Positions 9,827 to 19,394 of a DNA stretch of 64,000 nt are shown piece after piece. The notes beneath the pieces are model-generated. The model was not told the origin of the DNA and made no database searches. It saw only the letters and a program-made list of their open reading frames with translations. Both the position numbers and the translations under genes were made by a program. The DNA comes from Acinetobacter portensis (GTDB lineage: Bacteria; Pseudomonadota; Gammaproteobacteria; Pseudomonadales; Moraxellaceae), in assembly GCF_009372215.1 (NCBI RefSeq), contig NZ_LWRV01000049.1:1-64000 (forward strand). The letters run 5' to 3'. Within the stretch, counting starts at the first letter, position 1, and each line of letters begins with the position of its first letter.

Positions 9827-10650
9827 TTGGACTTCACCATACGACGCTCAAAACGCTTATAAAGCACTAAACCTATAAACATGGTTCCAATAATCCAAAG
9901 AATGAAATAGGTTAAATTAATCCCCGATACCAATTCATAATTTGGAGCAACTGCATGTCTCATTAATTCAATAATATGAATTAAAGGATTCCACAATAAA
10001 TACTCCCGATACTGTACCGGAACCATATGTATTGAATAAATAATACCGGAAAGAAGATAAAGAATTAAAAAGGCAACAGAAAGAAATTTACTTATTTCTT
10101 GAGAAAAATCTCCAATGACCATAAAGATCAAACTAAATGCCACCATAAAAACAAATAAAAGTCCCCAATAAAAAAGCAATTCGGGAATATGTTCAAAGCT
10201 AATCGCATAGCTAAGCCATAAAAAGACTAAAGAGAAGAATATATAGGCAATAAATTTAAGCAAAAATTCTAAAAAATTTCTTGCTAGTAACGCATCTATA
10301 GGCTTAACCGGGCGATAGCTAAATAAACCTTTATTCGCTTGAGTTGCATTTAGTGCTTGAGTTACACCTGAGCGAAACATAAAAAAAGGCAAAATGCCAT
10401 TTAACAGGAAAATTTCATACTCTATTCCTGGCAATGTTCTTTGCATTATTGTACCGAACAAAAAGAGTAATATCCCAATCGTCAATAAAGGTTCTAAAAG
10501 AACCCATACATACCCTAACCGGTATTGGCCAAACCGAGTTTGTAACTCACGTAACAATAGTGCCCGAATTGCAGCACGCATTACACTTAGCCCGCCACGT
10601 GGCTTAAGTCGAGGTAACTTTTTAAGTTTTGATTGTGATGGCAAGTCCAT
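9823..10650 (-). CDS. kpsM: Capsule ABC transporter permease
   Basis: A 275-residue ABC-2-type permease with about six membrane helices. It forms the inner-membrane channel for the lipid-linked capsule chain together with KpsT. The N-terminal amphipathic stretch RALLLRELQTRFGQYRLGY and the LLEPLLTIG helix are characteristic of KpsM. It is the first gene of the minus-strand operon kpsM-kpsT-kpsE-kpsD-wecB-wecC, preceded by 344 bp of AT-rich DNA. A second, truncated copy lies at 35645-36235. Confidence 0.93.
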   Translation of the reverse strand: MDLPSQSKLKKLPRLKPRGGLSVMRAAIRALLLRELQTRFGQYRLGYVWVLLEPLLTIGILLFLFGTIMQRTLPGIEYEIFLLNGILPFFMFRSGVTQALNATQANKGLFSYRPVKPIDALLARNFLEFLLKFIAYIFFSLVFLWLSYAISFEHIPELLFYWGLLFVFMVAFSLIFMVIGDFSQEISKFLSVAFLILYLLSGIIYSIHMVPVQYREYLLWNPLIHIIELMRHAVAPNYELVSGINLTYFILWIIGTMFIGLVLYKRFERRMVKSK

Positions 10651-10994
10651 ATAGGCTTTTGTAAGTGAATTATATAGTTAAAGGTGGACGATATCATAGT
10701 CTTATCTTTAATCTTTAGAAAGCATATTATTAATCAGAATTAATGGATAAACCTATTTAATTAATTACTACATTTATTTTTAATAATATAATTACAAACT
10801 AATAAATAATTATAAAATTCAGATACTTTAATACCTTATACCAGTTAATCCAAATTTTTCATTTTAACAGTCAGGGAGGGTTAATATTTCATATTGTAAT
10901 TAATTTATTACACAAATATTTACAAATTGAATTTCCATCTTGCTACCCAAATTTAAGATACAACTCAAGTATAAAATCTGCTTAATTTACTGCT
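10651..10994. other. AT-rich intergenic region upstream of kpsM
   Basis: There is no convincing coding sequence in these 344 bp between kpsM and the left end of the IS element. The DNA is very AT-rich with many TTAAT/ATTAA runs. It must hold the kpsM operon promoter on the minus strand, but I cannot pick a convincing -35/-10 pair; TATGAT read on the minus strand near 10695 is the only passable -10. Confidence 0.5.
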
Positions 10995-11044
10995 TGAACC
11001 GTACCGGGTTTGTCGGAGACCAACTTTCCTGAGAGAATGCCCCG

Positions 11045-11376
11045 ATGAAAAAAGTAAAATATACCCCTGAAATCAGAGATAGAGCGGTTCAACTTGTGAT
11101 TGAATCCGAAAAAGATTATCCATCGAATTGGGCTGCAATCACAGCAATTGCTCCCTGAGCAGTATACTGCGCAAGGGTTGTACTCCTGAAACACTATGTG
11201 TTTGGTATTTAAAACATCTCGATCAACAAAATCCAGTTAAAGTACAGCAACTTTCAGATCAAGAACGGATTAAACAACTCGAACGTGAAAATAAAGAACT
11301 GCAACGTGCTAACGAAATTCTACGTAAAGCAGCTGCTTTTTTCGCCCAGGCGGAGCTCGACCGCCCACACAAATAA
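11045..11376 (+). pseudogene. IS3-family orfA, disrupted
   Basis: The N-terminal half starts at 11045 with MKKVKYTPEIRDRAVQLV and stops at a TGA at 11156-11158 after 37 codons. The rest of the orfA protein (CTPETLCVWYLKHLDQQ, then the leucine-zipper-like ERIKQLERENKELQRANEIL) continues in another frame up to 11376. About 20 bases around 11155-11175 do not fit either half, so a small insertion or rearrangement has broken the helix-turn-helix protein. Without OrfA the element is probably unable to transpose alone. Confidence 0.85.
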
Positions 11377-12278
11377 TGGTGGATTTTATCCATCATAATA
11401 AAGAGCTGTACGGAGTCGAGGCGATTTGTAGAATTTTACCTATCGCACCTTCAACCTATTACCGGACTTTAGATCTCTGTGAAAATCCAGAACATCGAGC
11501 GAAACGAGATCTACATGATGTGCATCATGCTGAGCAAATCAAACGAAGTTGGAAAGAAAGTTCAGGTCGATATGGTGTACGTAAAGTCTGGCAAAAGTTG
11601 AAACGTGAAGGCTATATTATTGCGCGCTGTACAGTTGCTCGATTGATGAAAAAGCTAGGTATACAAGGTGTTTGGCGTGGTAAGAATAAACAAACCACCC
11701 GTAGCCGAGAGGATCAAAAACGAGCAGATGACTTGGTGAAACGCAATTTTAGTGCTGATCATCCTGACCAGCTATGGGTCGCTGACTTCACGTATATTCA
11801 AACAAATTCAGGCTGGGTTTATACTGCATTTATTATTGATGTGTTCTCACGAGCAATTGTTGGATGGAAAGTATCGACACGGATGAATACAGATATGGTG
11901 CTCGATGCACTTGAGCAAGCGTTACATGCTCGAGACATGCCAAAGAACGTGATTCACCATAGTGACAGAGGGGTTCAATATCTTTCCATTCGCTATACCA
12001 ATCGTTTAGAAGCAGCAAATTTACGAGCATCAGTCGGTACGACCGGTGATTCATACGATAATGCTTTGGCTGAAACAGTGAATGGCTTATACAAAACAGA
12101 GGTGATTGAATATTTAAAAGCAGATTGGCAAGGTTTAGCGGATGTACAACTTGCGACATTAAATTGGGTAGATTGGTTCAATAAAGAGCGTGTACATAGT
12201 GCACTAGGTTATGTGCCACCTTTTGATTTTGAAGCAATGTACTATGATAAAATTAATCCGTTAGGTCAGGTGGCCTAA
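11376..12278 (+). CDS. IS3-family transposase OrfB (DDE integrase core)
   Basis: A 300-residue integrase-core transposase. The HTH_21-type segment (SSGRYGVRKVWQKLKREG) is at about residues 62-79. The DDE triad is intact: Asp in WVADFTYI, Asp in FIIDVFSRAIVGW/HHSDRGVQY and Glu in SYDNALAETVNGLYKTE. Its ATG overlaps the orfA stop as TAATG at 11374-11378. Normal OrfAB synthesis needs an intact orfA, which is broken here, so this copy may be silent or complemented in trans by relatives. Confidence 0.93.
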   Translation: MVDFIHHNKELYGVEAICRILPIAPSTYYRTLDLCENPEHRAKRDLHDVHHAEQIKRSWKESSGRYGVRKVWQKLKREGYIIARCTVARLMKKLGIQGVWRGKNKQTTRSREDQKRADDLVKRNFSADHPDQLWVADFTYIQTNSGWVYTAFIIDVFSRAIVGWKVSTRMNTDMVLDALEQALHARDMPKNVIHHSDRGVQYLSIRYTNRLEAANLRASVGTTGDSYDNALAETVNGLYKTEVIEYLKADWQGLADVQLATLNWVDWFNKERVHSALGYVPPFDFEAMYYDKINPLGQVA

Positions 12279-12316
12279 CTTAAATAAAAAGTCTCCGACA
12301 AACCCGGTACGGTTCA

Positions 12317-12509
12317 CTTTTTTTAATGTCGCCAGGGCATAGACGAAACATTTTTCACATAACTGCAACTCATATTTCTCCCCATCATGCCTGGAACCAT
12401 AGCCCCAATGTGCGGATAAAGTTCCAAACTCCAATTTCGTTGATTGGTTGCATACATCACATACAACATCTGTAACGACTTCTACCTGTTTCATTTGTTT
12501 AATTTCCAT
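12317..12509 (-). pseudogene. Zinc-ribbon hypothetical protein, 3' end cut off by the IS
   Basis: The first 64 codons, starting at 12509 with AGAGG ahead of the ATG, encode a small protein with CDVC at about residues 17-20 and CEKC near 52-55, a four-cysteine zinc-ribbon pattern. The frame then runs into the IS right end at 12316 and stops 18 codons later at 12261, so the last residues are IS-derived. The true C-terminus is missing. The family is unknown to me. Confidence 0.75.
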
Positions 12510-12703
12510 ATTAAGAACCTCTAAGTTTTAAAATAAATAGCATTGCTATAAGTTGTGACCCAGTTCTTAAAAATATAAAAAACCACAATATATTGTATAT
12601 GAATTGTAAATAGACACAAAATATGGGGTAAATCAATCTTGTTTAATATTTCAAAAAATTATAAGAATATTCACGTGATTATTTTTTACACTTATAGCGG
12701 ACT

Positions 12704-13375
12704 ATGGAAACAGCTTTTGATTTCAATGAAAAATTTGGCACACCTAAAAAATTGTTGTGTAAAAATTTTAATAAAATCCAAATCAGTATACATCCTGATT
12801 TTTCTGGAATTTATCTTTGCTATCAAGAGGCTTTCAAATCCTTAAAAGCCGATCTATCAATATTGACTTCTTACCCTGATATCCGCGTCTGGAAAGATCC
12901 AAATAGATCTGGCTATACCATCGCGAATGGCTGTCAGTGGCACTTATATTGGTCTAAGAACACACCTAAGAATATCAACTTACTCATCCATTTTTTTCCT
13001 CAAGATGAGGAAAAAATTGAGCTATTAAAAAAAGAGGCAAGTTTGGAATTCATGAAATTTCTGTCCTCTTATCATCATGATCTGGATCGAATGAACCCTA
13101 AAAAAATGCAATCGCTGATCAATACTTATATTTCATCTGAAGTTATCCTGGCTTTAAACAAGGAAAACTCTTTCAAGCCCCACTGTACTATAAGCTTGGA
13201 TCTGCTTGCAAAAATGCTGTCATATACACGAAATCAGCTGAATTATCGCAATAAAATTATAAATCTAAAAAGACAGAGTGTGCTTGATCAACTGCAACAA
13301 ACCAGTGAAGTTGTTCAACAGCTTTTAAACAATGTGGACTTCGTTCTCACGCCAGATCAGCTATGGAAAGCATAA
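12704..13375 (+). CDS. Unknown protein, first gene of a recombinase operon
   Basis: A 223-residue protein that I do not recognise, with no signal peptide or membrane segment. The N-terminal half is rich in aromatic residues (WHLYWSK, IHFFPQDEEKI); the C-terminal part from about residue 165 is helical and ends in a coiled-coil-like SVLDQLQQTSEVVQQLLNNV. The last codon and stop overlap the next ATG as TAATG at 13373-13377, so it is translationally coupled to two tyrosine recombinases. Its constant companion role would be that of an accessory DNA-binding or directionality protein, which is inference. By size and position it could be the small member of a gamma-mobile-trio-like set (GmtX), which needs an HMM check. 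Confidence 0.7.
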   Translation: METAFDFNEKFGTPKKLLCKNFNKIQISIHPDFSGIYLCYQEAFKSLKADLSILTSYPDIRVWKDPNRSGYTIANGCQWHLYWSKNTPKNINLLIHFFPQDEEKIELLKKEASLEFMKFLSSYHHDLDRMNPKKMQSLINTYISSEVILALNKENSFKPHCTISLDLLAKMLSYTRNQLNYRNKIINLKRQSVLDQLQQTSEVVQQLLNNVDFVLTPDQLWKA

Positions 13376-15702
13376 TGTCAGAATCTAACTCAAGCCGTCA
13401 AAATGCTGCTGATATTCCGCGGGTATCATTAAAACAGACACTGGAAAAACTCTTTGGTGATGAACAACTCCAACGTACCGAACATATTCAATATGTTGCT
13501 GATTTACTGACTTCACACCCAAATGATCAATGTCTGGAAGGGCTGAATCTCGATCTATTAGATTTTGATCTAGAAACCAATTCTGTTGTTGCTAGACCAG
13601 CTGCCTTGGTCTCCTCTCGAAAACATACTGTTAGCGCAACACCAGTCACTTGGTATGTGAACTCAATTGCACAATTAGCAGAGTCAGAAGAAAATGCGTT
13701 AATCTGGAATATCCTGGTCTTAAAAGCAGCAATCTATTTAATTGCACTTCCAGACATTAAACCTGAACTTTTTGAAGATGACCACACTGAACATTTCAAT
13801 ACTGTAAAACGTTTATTCCAACGCTTCCGTACAGCCAATCGGGTTTTGAACACTCATAAAACATATGAAAATACTCCTGAATATATGCTTCTTTGGGAGA
13901 AGCATCTTCAAAACCCTAAACTTTCTTTAGCGAAATTCGTTCAGTATCTGAATGATGTCATTGATAAAAATAGTGATAAAGAGCCGTCTAATGATTTCAT
14001 GCAAAACCTGCTAAAAGTGATCCGCATCACCTTTAATTATGTTTTGGAAAATAAGGCAAAAATTGCCAAAGCCAGCATCGAGACGCAACTGCAACATGAT
14101 TTTTTAGACGAAGATCAGCTGATTGTAGAAAGTTCAGAAATTAAAAAAGGGCAAAAATCTAAAGCTCTCAATATAGAAAAACAATTAGATGACCAAGATA
14201 CACGTCAAATACTTGTAGACCCAACCATCGTTACCCCCCTTGCTGCATATTCAGAATCCAGCCAGAGCTACGTGCTGCCTCTGGTTGCCAAGCATATTCA
14301 ACGAAAAGAACATTTGCTGCCATACAGCAGTCTCTTTCCTAATACCACAAGTATAAGTGCCCTAATTACTGAACTATATAAAAATTACATTGTTGAAATT
14401 AAAGAAGACTCTAAAGACAAGGATAAAGAAACCAAAAAAAAGAAGGCATCCTTGATCCTGATGCTGTCATTTCTGACCGGAAATAAAATCCAAGAGTGGT
14501 TACGTCTACAAAATAAACGTGCTAAAAATTTAAATGCTCGCCAACAGATCAAGCAAAGCAATGGGCAATATTACCTGAGAAGTAAATTTTCAATTTTTGA
14601 AAATAAGGATTTTGCTTATCCAGATGGTTTGCTCAACCAAACAGTCTATCTGGATATCCCAATTCCAAATTCATTTATTGCTTCGCTACGAGATGGTCAC
14701 AGCGTTACGGAAGAGGACCTTCAGCAACATTTGAAACAGCTGAGAACTAAACTTTATATTCCAAAATTATCATTGATAAGAATTAGCTCTCTTTTACATC
14801 GGACTATTTTGCAACGCACTGGAAATAAACAGCTTGCTGACCTTCTCACCGGTATTGATGCCAACAAGTCTTCTTCTACTTCTTATTGTCATCAAAATAC
14901 CCTGACTTTACAGACTGAATATGTCTCAATTTTAAAAGAGCTGTGTGAGTCATTAGCCAATGATTACCAGAGCATCGAATATGCTGCAGAAAAAAACTTT
15001 GGTAGCCGCAAAGCACCTACTTCAAATGTGATTCAAAATATCTTTGCCACACTCAAATTCAGAATAATTTCACAAAAAGAAGACGACTGGATAGCAATTT
15101 TCAATCATTACAATCTGTGGATGTGGCATTTCTTGTTGCTCTTTACTGCTGCACGACCCGTCGCTGAATTTCCAGGTTTTTTAAAAAGCTTTAACCTGAA
15201 AAGAAAAATATGCATGGTTTCTGATAAAGAGGTGGGGGGGCGTCAAGGCTATGGACGTTTAATTCCACTGGGTCATTTTGTTGTACAAGAACTCCAGAAA
15301 TTCATAGATTTTTTACATTATTTTAAAACTCAAATTGCTCCTAGTCAGCCAGAAATTCCACAACATATTCAACAAATTTTAGAAAGCAAACTCCCACTGT
15401 TAAATATCTTTCAGGATGGTCAATGGCACCCCTTAAGGCCATCGATTATAAAAAAATTTAATCCTGAGTTAGGTTTGGAGCATGAAAACTGGCACCGGCA
15501 TACTGCCCGTGCGTTTCTCAGCAATAAAATTAGCGAAATTGAAATTTTAGCTTTATTCGGTCATGAACCGATGCAGCAAGAAGCTGCTCATCCTTATTCC
15601 AGCTTATCTATTTCACAATATTCAAGCATTACTCATATTCTTGAACAAATGAAAGATCATTTTAATATTACCGGTATTGAACTAGATGTCCTCACTCAAT
15701 AA
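13375..15702 (+). CDS. Large tyrosine recombinase/integrase, trio member 1
   Basis: A 775-residue protein whose C-terminal region carries a complete tyrosine-recombinase signature: Arg594 in FTAARPVAEF, the H-x-x-R pair His709/Arg712 in HRHTARAFL, His730 in LFGHEP and Tyr741 in HPYSSL. The first 550 residues have no family I recognise and are much longer than the arm-binding and core-binding domains of phage integrases (total usually 300-450). The ATG at 13375 is preferred to the one at 13363 because it overlaps the previous stop as TAATG and follows GGAAAG. The gene overlaps the next by 17 bases. The presence of the nucleophile suggests it is catalytic and not only structural. GmtY-like is one possibility. 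Confidence 0.8.
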   Translation: MSESNSSRQNAADIPRVSLKQTLEKLFGDEQLQRTEHIQYVADLLTSHPNDQCLEGLNLDLLDFDLETNSVVARPAALVSSRKHTVSATPVTWYVNSIAQLAESEENALIWNILVLKAAIYLIALPDIKPELFEDDHTEHFNTVKRLFQRFRTANRVLNTHKTYENTPEYMLLWEKHLQNPKLSLAKFVQYLNDVIDKNSDKEPSNDFMQNLLKVIRITFNYVLENKAKIAKASIETQLQHDFLDEDQLIVESSEIKKGQKSKALNIEKQLDDQDTRQILVDPTIVTPLAAYSESSQSYVLPLVAKHIQRKEHLLPYSSLFPNTTSISALITELYKNYIVEIKEDSKDKDKETKKKKASLILMLSFLTGNKIQEWLRLQNKRAKNLNARQQIKQSNGQYYLRSKFSIFENKDFAYPDGLLNQTVYLDIPIPNSFIASLRDGHSVTEEDLQQHLKQLRTKLYIPKLSLIRISSLLHRTILQRTGNKQLADLLTGIDANKSSSTSYCHQNTLTLQTEYVSILKELCESLANDYQSIEYAAEKNFGSRKAPTSNVIQNIFATLKFRIISQKEDDWIAIFNHYNLWMWHFLLLFTAARPVAEFPGFLKSFNLKRKICMVSDKEVGGRQGYGRLIPLGHFVVQELQKFIDFLHYFKTQIAPSQPEIPQHIQQILESKLPLLNIFQDGQWHPLRPSIIKKFNPELGLEHENWHRHTARAFLSNKISEIEILALFGHEPMQQEAAHPYSSLSISQYSSITHILEQMKDHFNITGIELDVLTQ

Positions 15703-18700
15703 ACGTACTAAGCAAACTCGAACACTATATGCCGAAGCACGTAGAAAACAAGACCGACTCGATCAGGAAAAACAGCTTCGAGCAGATGTAGAACAGGAGC
15801 TAATTAAATATTTCCAAGAACAAGATTTGGAACAAAAAGAGCATCTTGAATCCTTCTATCCAGCAATTTATGAGTTTATTAAACGCAAAGCTCCAAGCTT
15901 GGCCTGGAAAAAATATGCGCATGAATTTTTTCGGTCATATATCAAGCAAATCAATTTAAATCGTCGTGAGACTTTGCCCCTACCAAATCTGATATTTGAG
16001 ATGCAGCGTGATCAGCCGGTTTTTACAATGGACTGGATCGAGAAGGGACATCAGGTTGATGAAGTTCTTGATAAGCTTTGGGACTACTGGATTCTAGCGA
16101 AAGATAGCAAGACATTTTCTGATGATGAAATCATTGGAAATATTGTTATTTCTGCCCTGCTTTACTCAGGCTTAAATCAAAAATCCTCTTTAGAAGCTTT
16201 GCTTGAACACTTAAAAGATCCGGCAAAAATCAGAAATATCGAAGATCTGAACATTATATTTTTAGAACCGCTCTCTCCCTCTTATGGAGATCTATTTATT
16301 GATGAAAAAACCATTCGTAAATCGCGTAATTTTATTCCTGATCAAATTACCCGCTTATGGTTAATTCATTTTAATAGCAGAAATATTCGTACAGTAAACC
16401 AGAATGTAGAAGATTATCTACAGCTTATTTTTAATAAGATTAAGTTACCATTTAATCTCAAAACTTATAAATTATTACGCGACTACGCCAGCTTCAACTG
16501 GATGCAATTCCCGAAAGTTGACATTGATCCCGCTCTCTCACAATGTCTCATTGAAAATACTGCAACCTGTGGCTTATCAGAAATAGAATTTGAAAGATTT
16601 CTTCATCCAAAATTTAAATATCAGCAGGACACTCTTACTGATTCAAATGTAGAAAAATCACCATCTATTGTGGGTCAATCCTACTCCAATGATGACATTC
16701 AGCAAGCATTGGATGATGTTATAAAGATTCACAAAGACCTTTTACAATTGATTCGTACCACACAAACTGATCAAAGCATCGATGCATTAATCATTAAATA
16801 TTGCATTGAAAATACTAATAAATTTAATGAGTACAGTAAACGTGTCGCCTTATGGCTCATCAGCCTTTATAAACCAGAATTAGAACAGATTCAGCCACTG
16901 GCTGAACGTTTTAATTTTTGCGTAAACCAATTTCAAAAATCGTTTCAGCAGAATAAGCGTTTAAAAGACGGTTCGATTTACACTTATTATTCCCGTATTG
17001 CCGAGCCTTGGCTAACCCATTCTTTACAATATCTAGATAGCGAAGATGATCCTAATACAATAATCACTAATATCTACCAACAGATCATTACAAACACCCG
17101 ACTTGCAGATGAGGCAGGCGAGCTTAACTTTAAAAAATCCAGTGGTCAGACCGTCAGGATGTTGAAGCGCTTCCATAGCTTTCAACAAACAGTTTTCGAA
17201 GCTGAATCTCTCGAATTAGAGTCAATTGCCATACAAAATAGGCCTAGAGCCCGTATTATTGGCCCTTTGACTTATCAAGCTTTCATGAACAAGTTAGATA
17301 CCTTATTTTCAGGTGCTAATAGTCAAGAAAACACTTATAAGACATTAAAAATCATCTATATCTTAGCTTACCGTACTGGTATGCGTATTAATGAAATTCT
17401 AGGCTTACGTGTGCGGGATATCGAGGGCTTGAGCTGTCTATCAGTATGGATTCAGCCATACGGCTCAAAAAAGAAAGGAAACTTACATCAACTTAAAACA
17501 GATAGTGCTGAACGCAAAGTCCCTGTGTATTGCTTATTAAAAACCGATGAATATCAACTATTTCATAATCATGTAGTCGAGCAACGACTACTAAATCAGG
17601 AAAACTTATACCTATTCCGTAATTGGAATGAAAATAGCAAGCTGAACAAACATACGGTGACAACACCTTTTAGAATGATTATGAACGAGCTTTTTAAAAC
17701 TCATGATTATTCTTTTCACTCATTTCGACACACGGCTGCCAATCACTTATCCGTTCTGCTCAACTGCGATTACGCTCCCCTAGTTAAGAATCTGACGGAT
17801 TATACTGAAGAACAATATCAGTCCATTCGGACAGAGTTACTCCGTCATACACATGGTCAAAATCATTGGTTTATGATTGCCCATTTACTGGGTCACATTG
17901 ACCCTACAGAAACTTTTAAAAGTTATATTCATCTAAGCTACCTGATTGCTGGGCATAAAATACTGAAATATAACCCAGACATCGATACTCAACTGGCAAA
18001 AAAGATGATGGGCTACCTACCTTCTTTCAAATTTTTAAACACAGTAAAAGATTCTGCTCCATTCAATTTCGAAAAGCATGCTGTTCATTTAAGTCAGCAG
18101 TTACTCAACGATCAAACTGACTGGTTAAAAAGTAACGTAGAAGACATTCTAGATGAGGTTTCATTTAACTCACAGCCTCATGATTTTTTTAAATATTTCG
18201 CAGGAACAAAAGAATCTAAAGTTTCATTTGCATGGTTTTTTAAGTGCCTAAATTTAATGGAAATTCATCATGATCCAGATCGGGTATCACAAGAAATGAG
18301 TTTACCTGTCGAACTGGTTAACTATTGGTATGAAAATGCCAAACAACTGGGCCAACTCAAGTCTCAAAAAAACAACCCAAGGTTATTTGATCTCAACAAC
18401 ACAAATCATCTGGATAAACCTTTGAAACCCGCCATGATTGATACCGTTGAAGAGCGCACAGCAAGGAACTATTTCTTTGAAAATATTCAAAATATCTTTG
18501 AAAAAAAGCCAGATCAAATAAAAGCGGGGCTTGAGACATTTTTAAGTCGTGTTACGGTTTCGCATACCGGCATTCATTATCGATGGAATAAAATCGATCA
18601 ATTGGAATCATTTTATTCCAAGGTAAAAGACCTGTTTCCCAATCAATTTTGGCATTTGCTTGGACAAGACTTGGTACAATTGTTAGATAAAAAGAAACAG

Positions 18701-18901
18701 CCTTTATTACTGAAGCTGGCTAAATCGAGCACAACAGAGCATCCTACGACTCAAGAAGATTATGTTCGTCTCCAGCTTTACTCAACAAAAGATACTAAAG
18801 CACTGGCCGCGTTTAAATTCTGTTTACATTTAGCCTGTATTGGCAGACCTCGATCTCTTGAACTTAAAGCTGAAGGTCTAAAAATAACTACATGCTGTTA
18901 A
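15686..18901 (+). CDS. Very large tyrosine recombinase/integrase, trio member 2
   Basis: A 1071-residue protein with a tyrosine recombinase domain in its middle: Arg567 in RTGMRINEILGLR, His678-x-x-Arg681 in HSFRHTAA, His737 in LLGHIDP and Tyr747 in FKSYIH. About 535 residues precede this domain and about 320 follow, including a helical tail. The end (LACIGRPRSLELKAEG, then LKITTCC) looks abrupt, so a C-terminal truncation or frameshift is possible. The start overlaps the previous gene by 17 bases, making a three-gene operon. Two different giant Y-recombinases next to one small protein is the layout reported for gamma-mobile-trio islands; this assignment is inference. Confidence 0.8.
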   Translation: MSSLNKRTKQTRTLYAEARRKQDRLDQEKQLRADVEQELIKYFQEQDLEQKEHLESFYPAIYEFIKRKAPSLAWKKYAHEFFRSYIKQINLNRRETLPLPNLIFEMQRDQPVFTMDWIEKGHQVDEVLDKLWDYWILAKDSKTFSDDEIIGNIVISALLYSGLNQKSSLEALLEHLKDPAKIRNIEDLNIIFLEPLSPSYGDLFIDEKTIRKSRNFIPDQITRLWLIHFNSRNIRTVNQNVEDYLQLIFNKIKLPFNLKTYKLLRDYASFNWMQFPKVDIDPALSQCLIENTATCGLSEIEFERFLHPKFKYQQDTLTDSNVEKSPSIVGQSYSNDDIQQALDDVIKIHKDLLQLIRTTQTDQSIDALIIKYCIENTNKFNEYSKRVALWLISLYKPELEQIQPLAERFNFCVNQFQKSFQQNKRLKDGSIYTYYSRIAEPWLTHSLQYLDSEDDPNTIITNIYQQIITNTRLADEAGELNFKKSSGQTVRMLKRFHSFQQTVFEAESLELESIAIQNRPRARIIGPLTYQAFMNKLDTLFSGANSQENTYKTLKIIYILAYRTGMRINEILGLRVRDIEGLSCLSVWIQPYGSKKKGNLHQLKTDSAERKVPVYCLLKTDEYQLFHNHVVEQRLLNQENLYLFRNWNENSKLNKHTVTTPFRMIMNELFKTHDYSFHSFRHTAANHLSVLLNCDYAPLVKNLTDYTEEQYQSIRTELLRHTHGQNHWFMIAHLLGHIDPTETFKSYIHLSYLIAGHKILKYNPDIDTQLAKKMMGYLPSFKFLNTVKDSAPFNFEKHAVHLSQQLLNDQTDWLKSNVEDILDEVSFNSQPHDFFKYFAGTKESKVSFAWFFKCLNLMEIHHDPDRVSQEMSLPVELVNYWYENAKQLGQLKSQKNNPRLFDLNNTNHLDKPLKPAMIDTVEERTARNYFFENIQNIFEKKPDQIKAGLETFLSRVTVSHTGIHYRWNKIDQLESFYSKVKDLFPNQFWHLLGQDLVQLLDKKKQPLLLKLAKSSTTEHPTTQEDYVRLQLYSTKDTKALAAFKFCLHLACIGRPRSLELKAEGLKITTCC

Positions 18902-19031
18902 ATAATTTAACCGTTGCTTCCTTATCTAAAGCCAAATTTAATATATCTTTAGTAAAAATTGGATGTCTGATCAACGATAATTAAATAGTATAAACTCTAT
19001 GAATTAGCAGCGTCTGAAACAGGGATCGGTC

Positions 19032-19394
19032 ATGCGTACAACATCAGAAAAAACTGCAAAACAGAAAATGATATTAGCTAAGGCAATTTTAGCTGCTGCT
19101 GAACGACTTGGTCTTGCACACGATCAACTAGCCTTAATACTGAATATAGATTCAGTGAAAAATTTAACCTCTCTTGAATTAGATCCCACTTCAAAACAGG
19201 GAGAAATCGCCCTCACTTTAATCCGTATTACCACATCACTAGATGCTCTGACAGGTGGGGATACAGCCTGGATGCAGCATTTTATAAAATCACCCAATAA
19301 ATTGTTGAGTGGTATTCCAATAGAACAGATTCAGAACCCTCAGGGATTGGCCTCTGTTTTACAATTGGTGGAAGGTCTTCGGGCTAAACTTTAA
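19032..19394 (+). CDS. MbcA/ParS/Xre-type antitoxin-like protein, no toxin partner
   Basis: A 120-residue protein with an N-terminal Xre-like helical part (residues about 12-55) and a C-terminal MbcA/ParS toxin-binding domain: TSLDALTGGDTAWMQHFI at about 70-87, then SPNKLLSGIPIEQIQNPQGL. AGGGA lies seven bases ahead of the ATG. Family members normally neutralise an adjacent RES-domain NAD-degrading toxin. No RES gene follows; the next coding DNA is an XRE gene nearly 300 bp away. It sits 130 bp after the recombinase trio in the same orientation, so it could instead regulate that operon or be an orphan antitoxin. Confidence 0.75.
   Translation: MRTTSEKTAKQKMILAKAILAAAERLGLAHDQLALILNIDSVKNLTSLELDPTSKQGEIALTLIRITTSLDALTGGDTAWMQHFIKSPNKLLSGIPIEQIQNPQGLASVLQLVEGLRAKL

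Larger units (their letters stand above)
10995..12316 (+). mobile_element. IS3-family insertion sequence (1322 bp)
   Basis: Bounded by terminal inverted repeats that begin TGAACCGTACCGGGTTTGTC at 10995 and end in the reverse complement at 12316, with the TG...CA ends usual for IS3 elements. Inside are orfA (broken) and orfB. The three to five bases on the two flanks (ending GCT on the left, beginning CTT on the right) do not form a target duplication. The right end lies inside the 3' part of a zinc-ribbon gene. This suggests the element was involved in a deletion or recombination after insertion. A fragment of a related element lies at 31290-31423. Confidence 0.92.
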
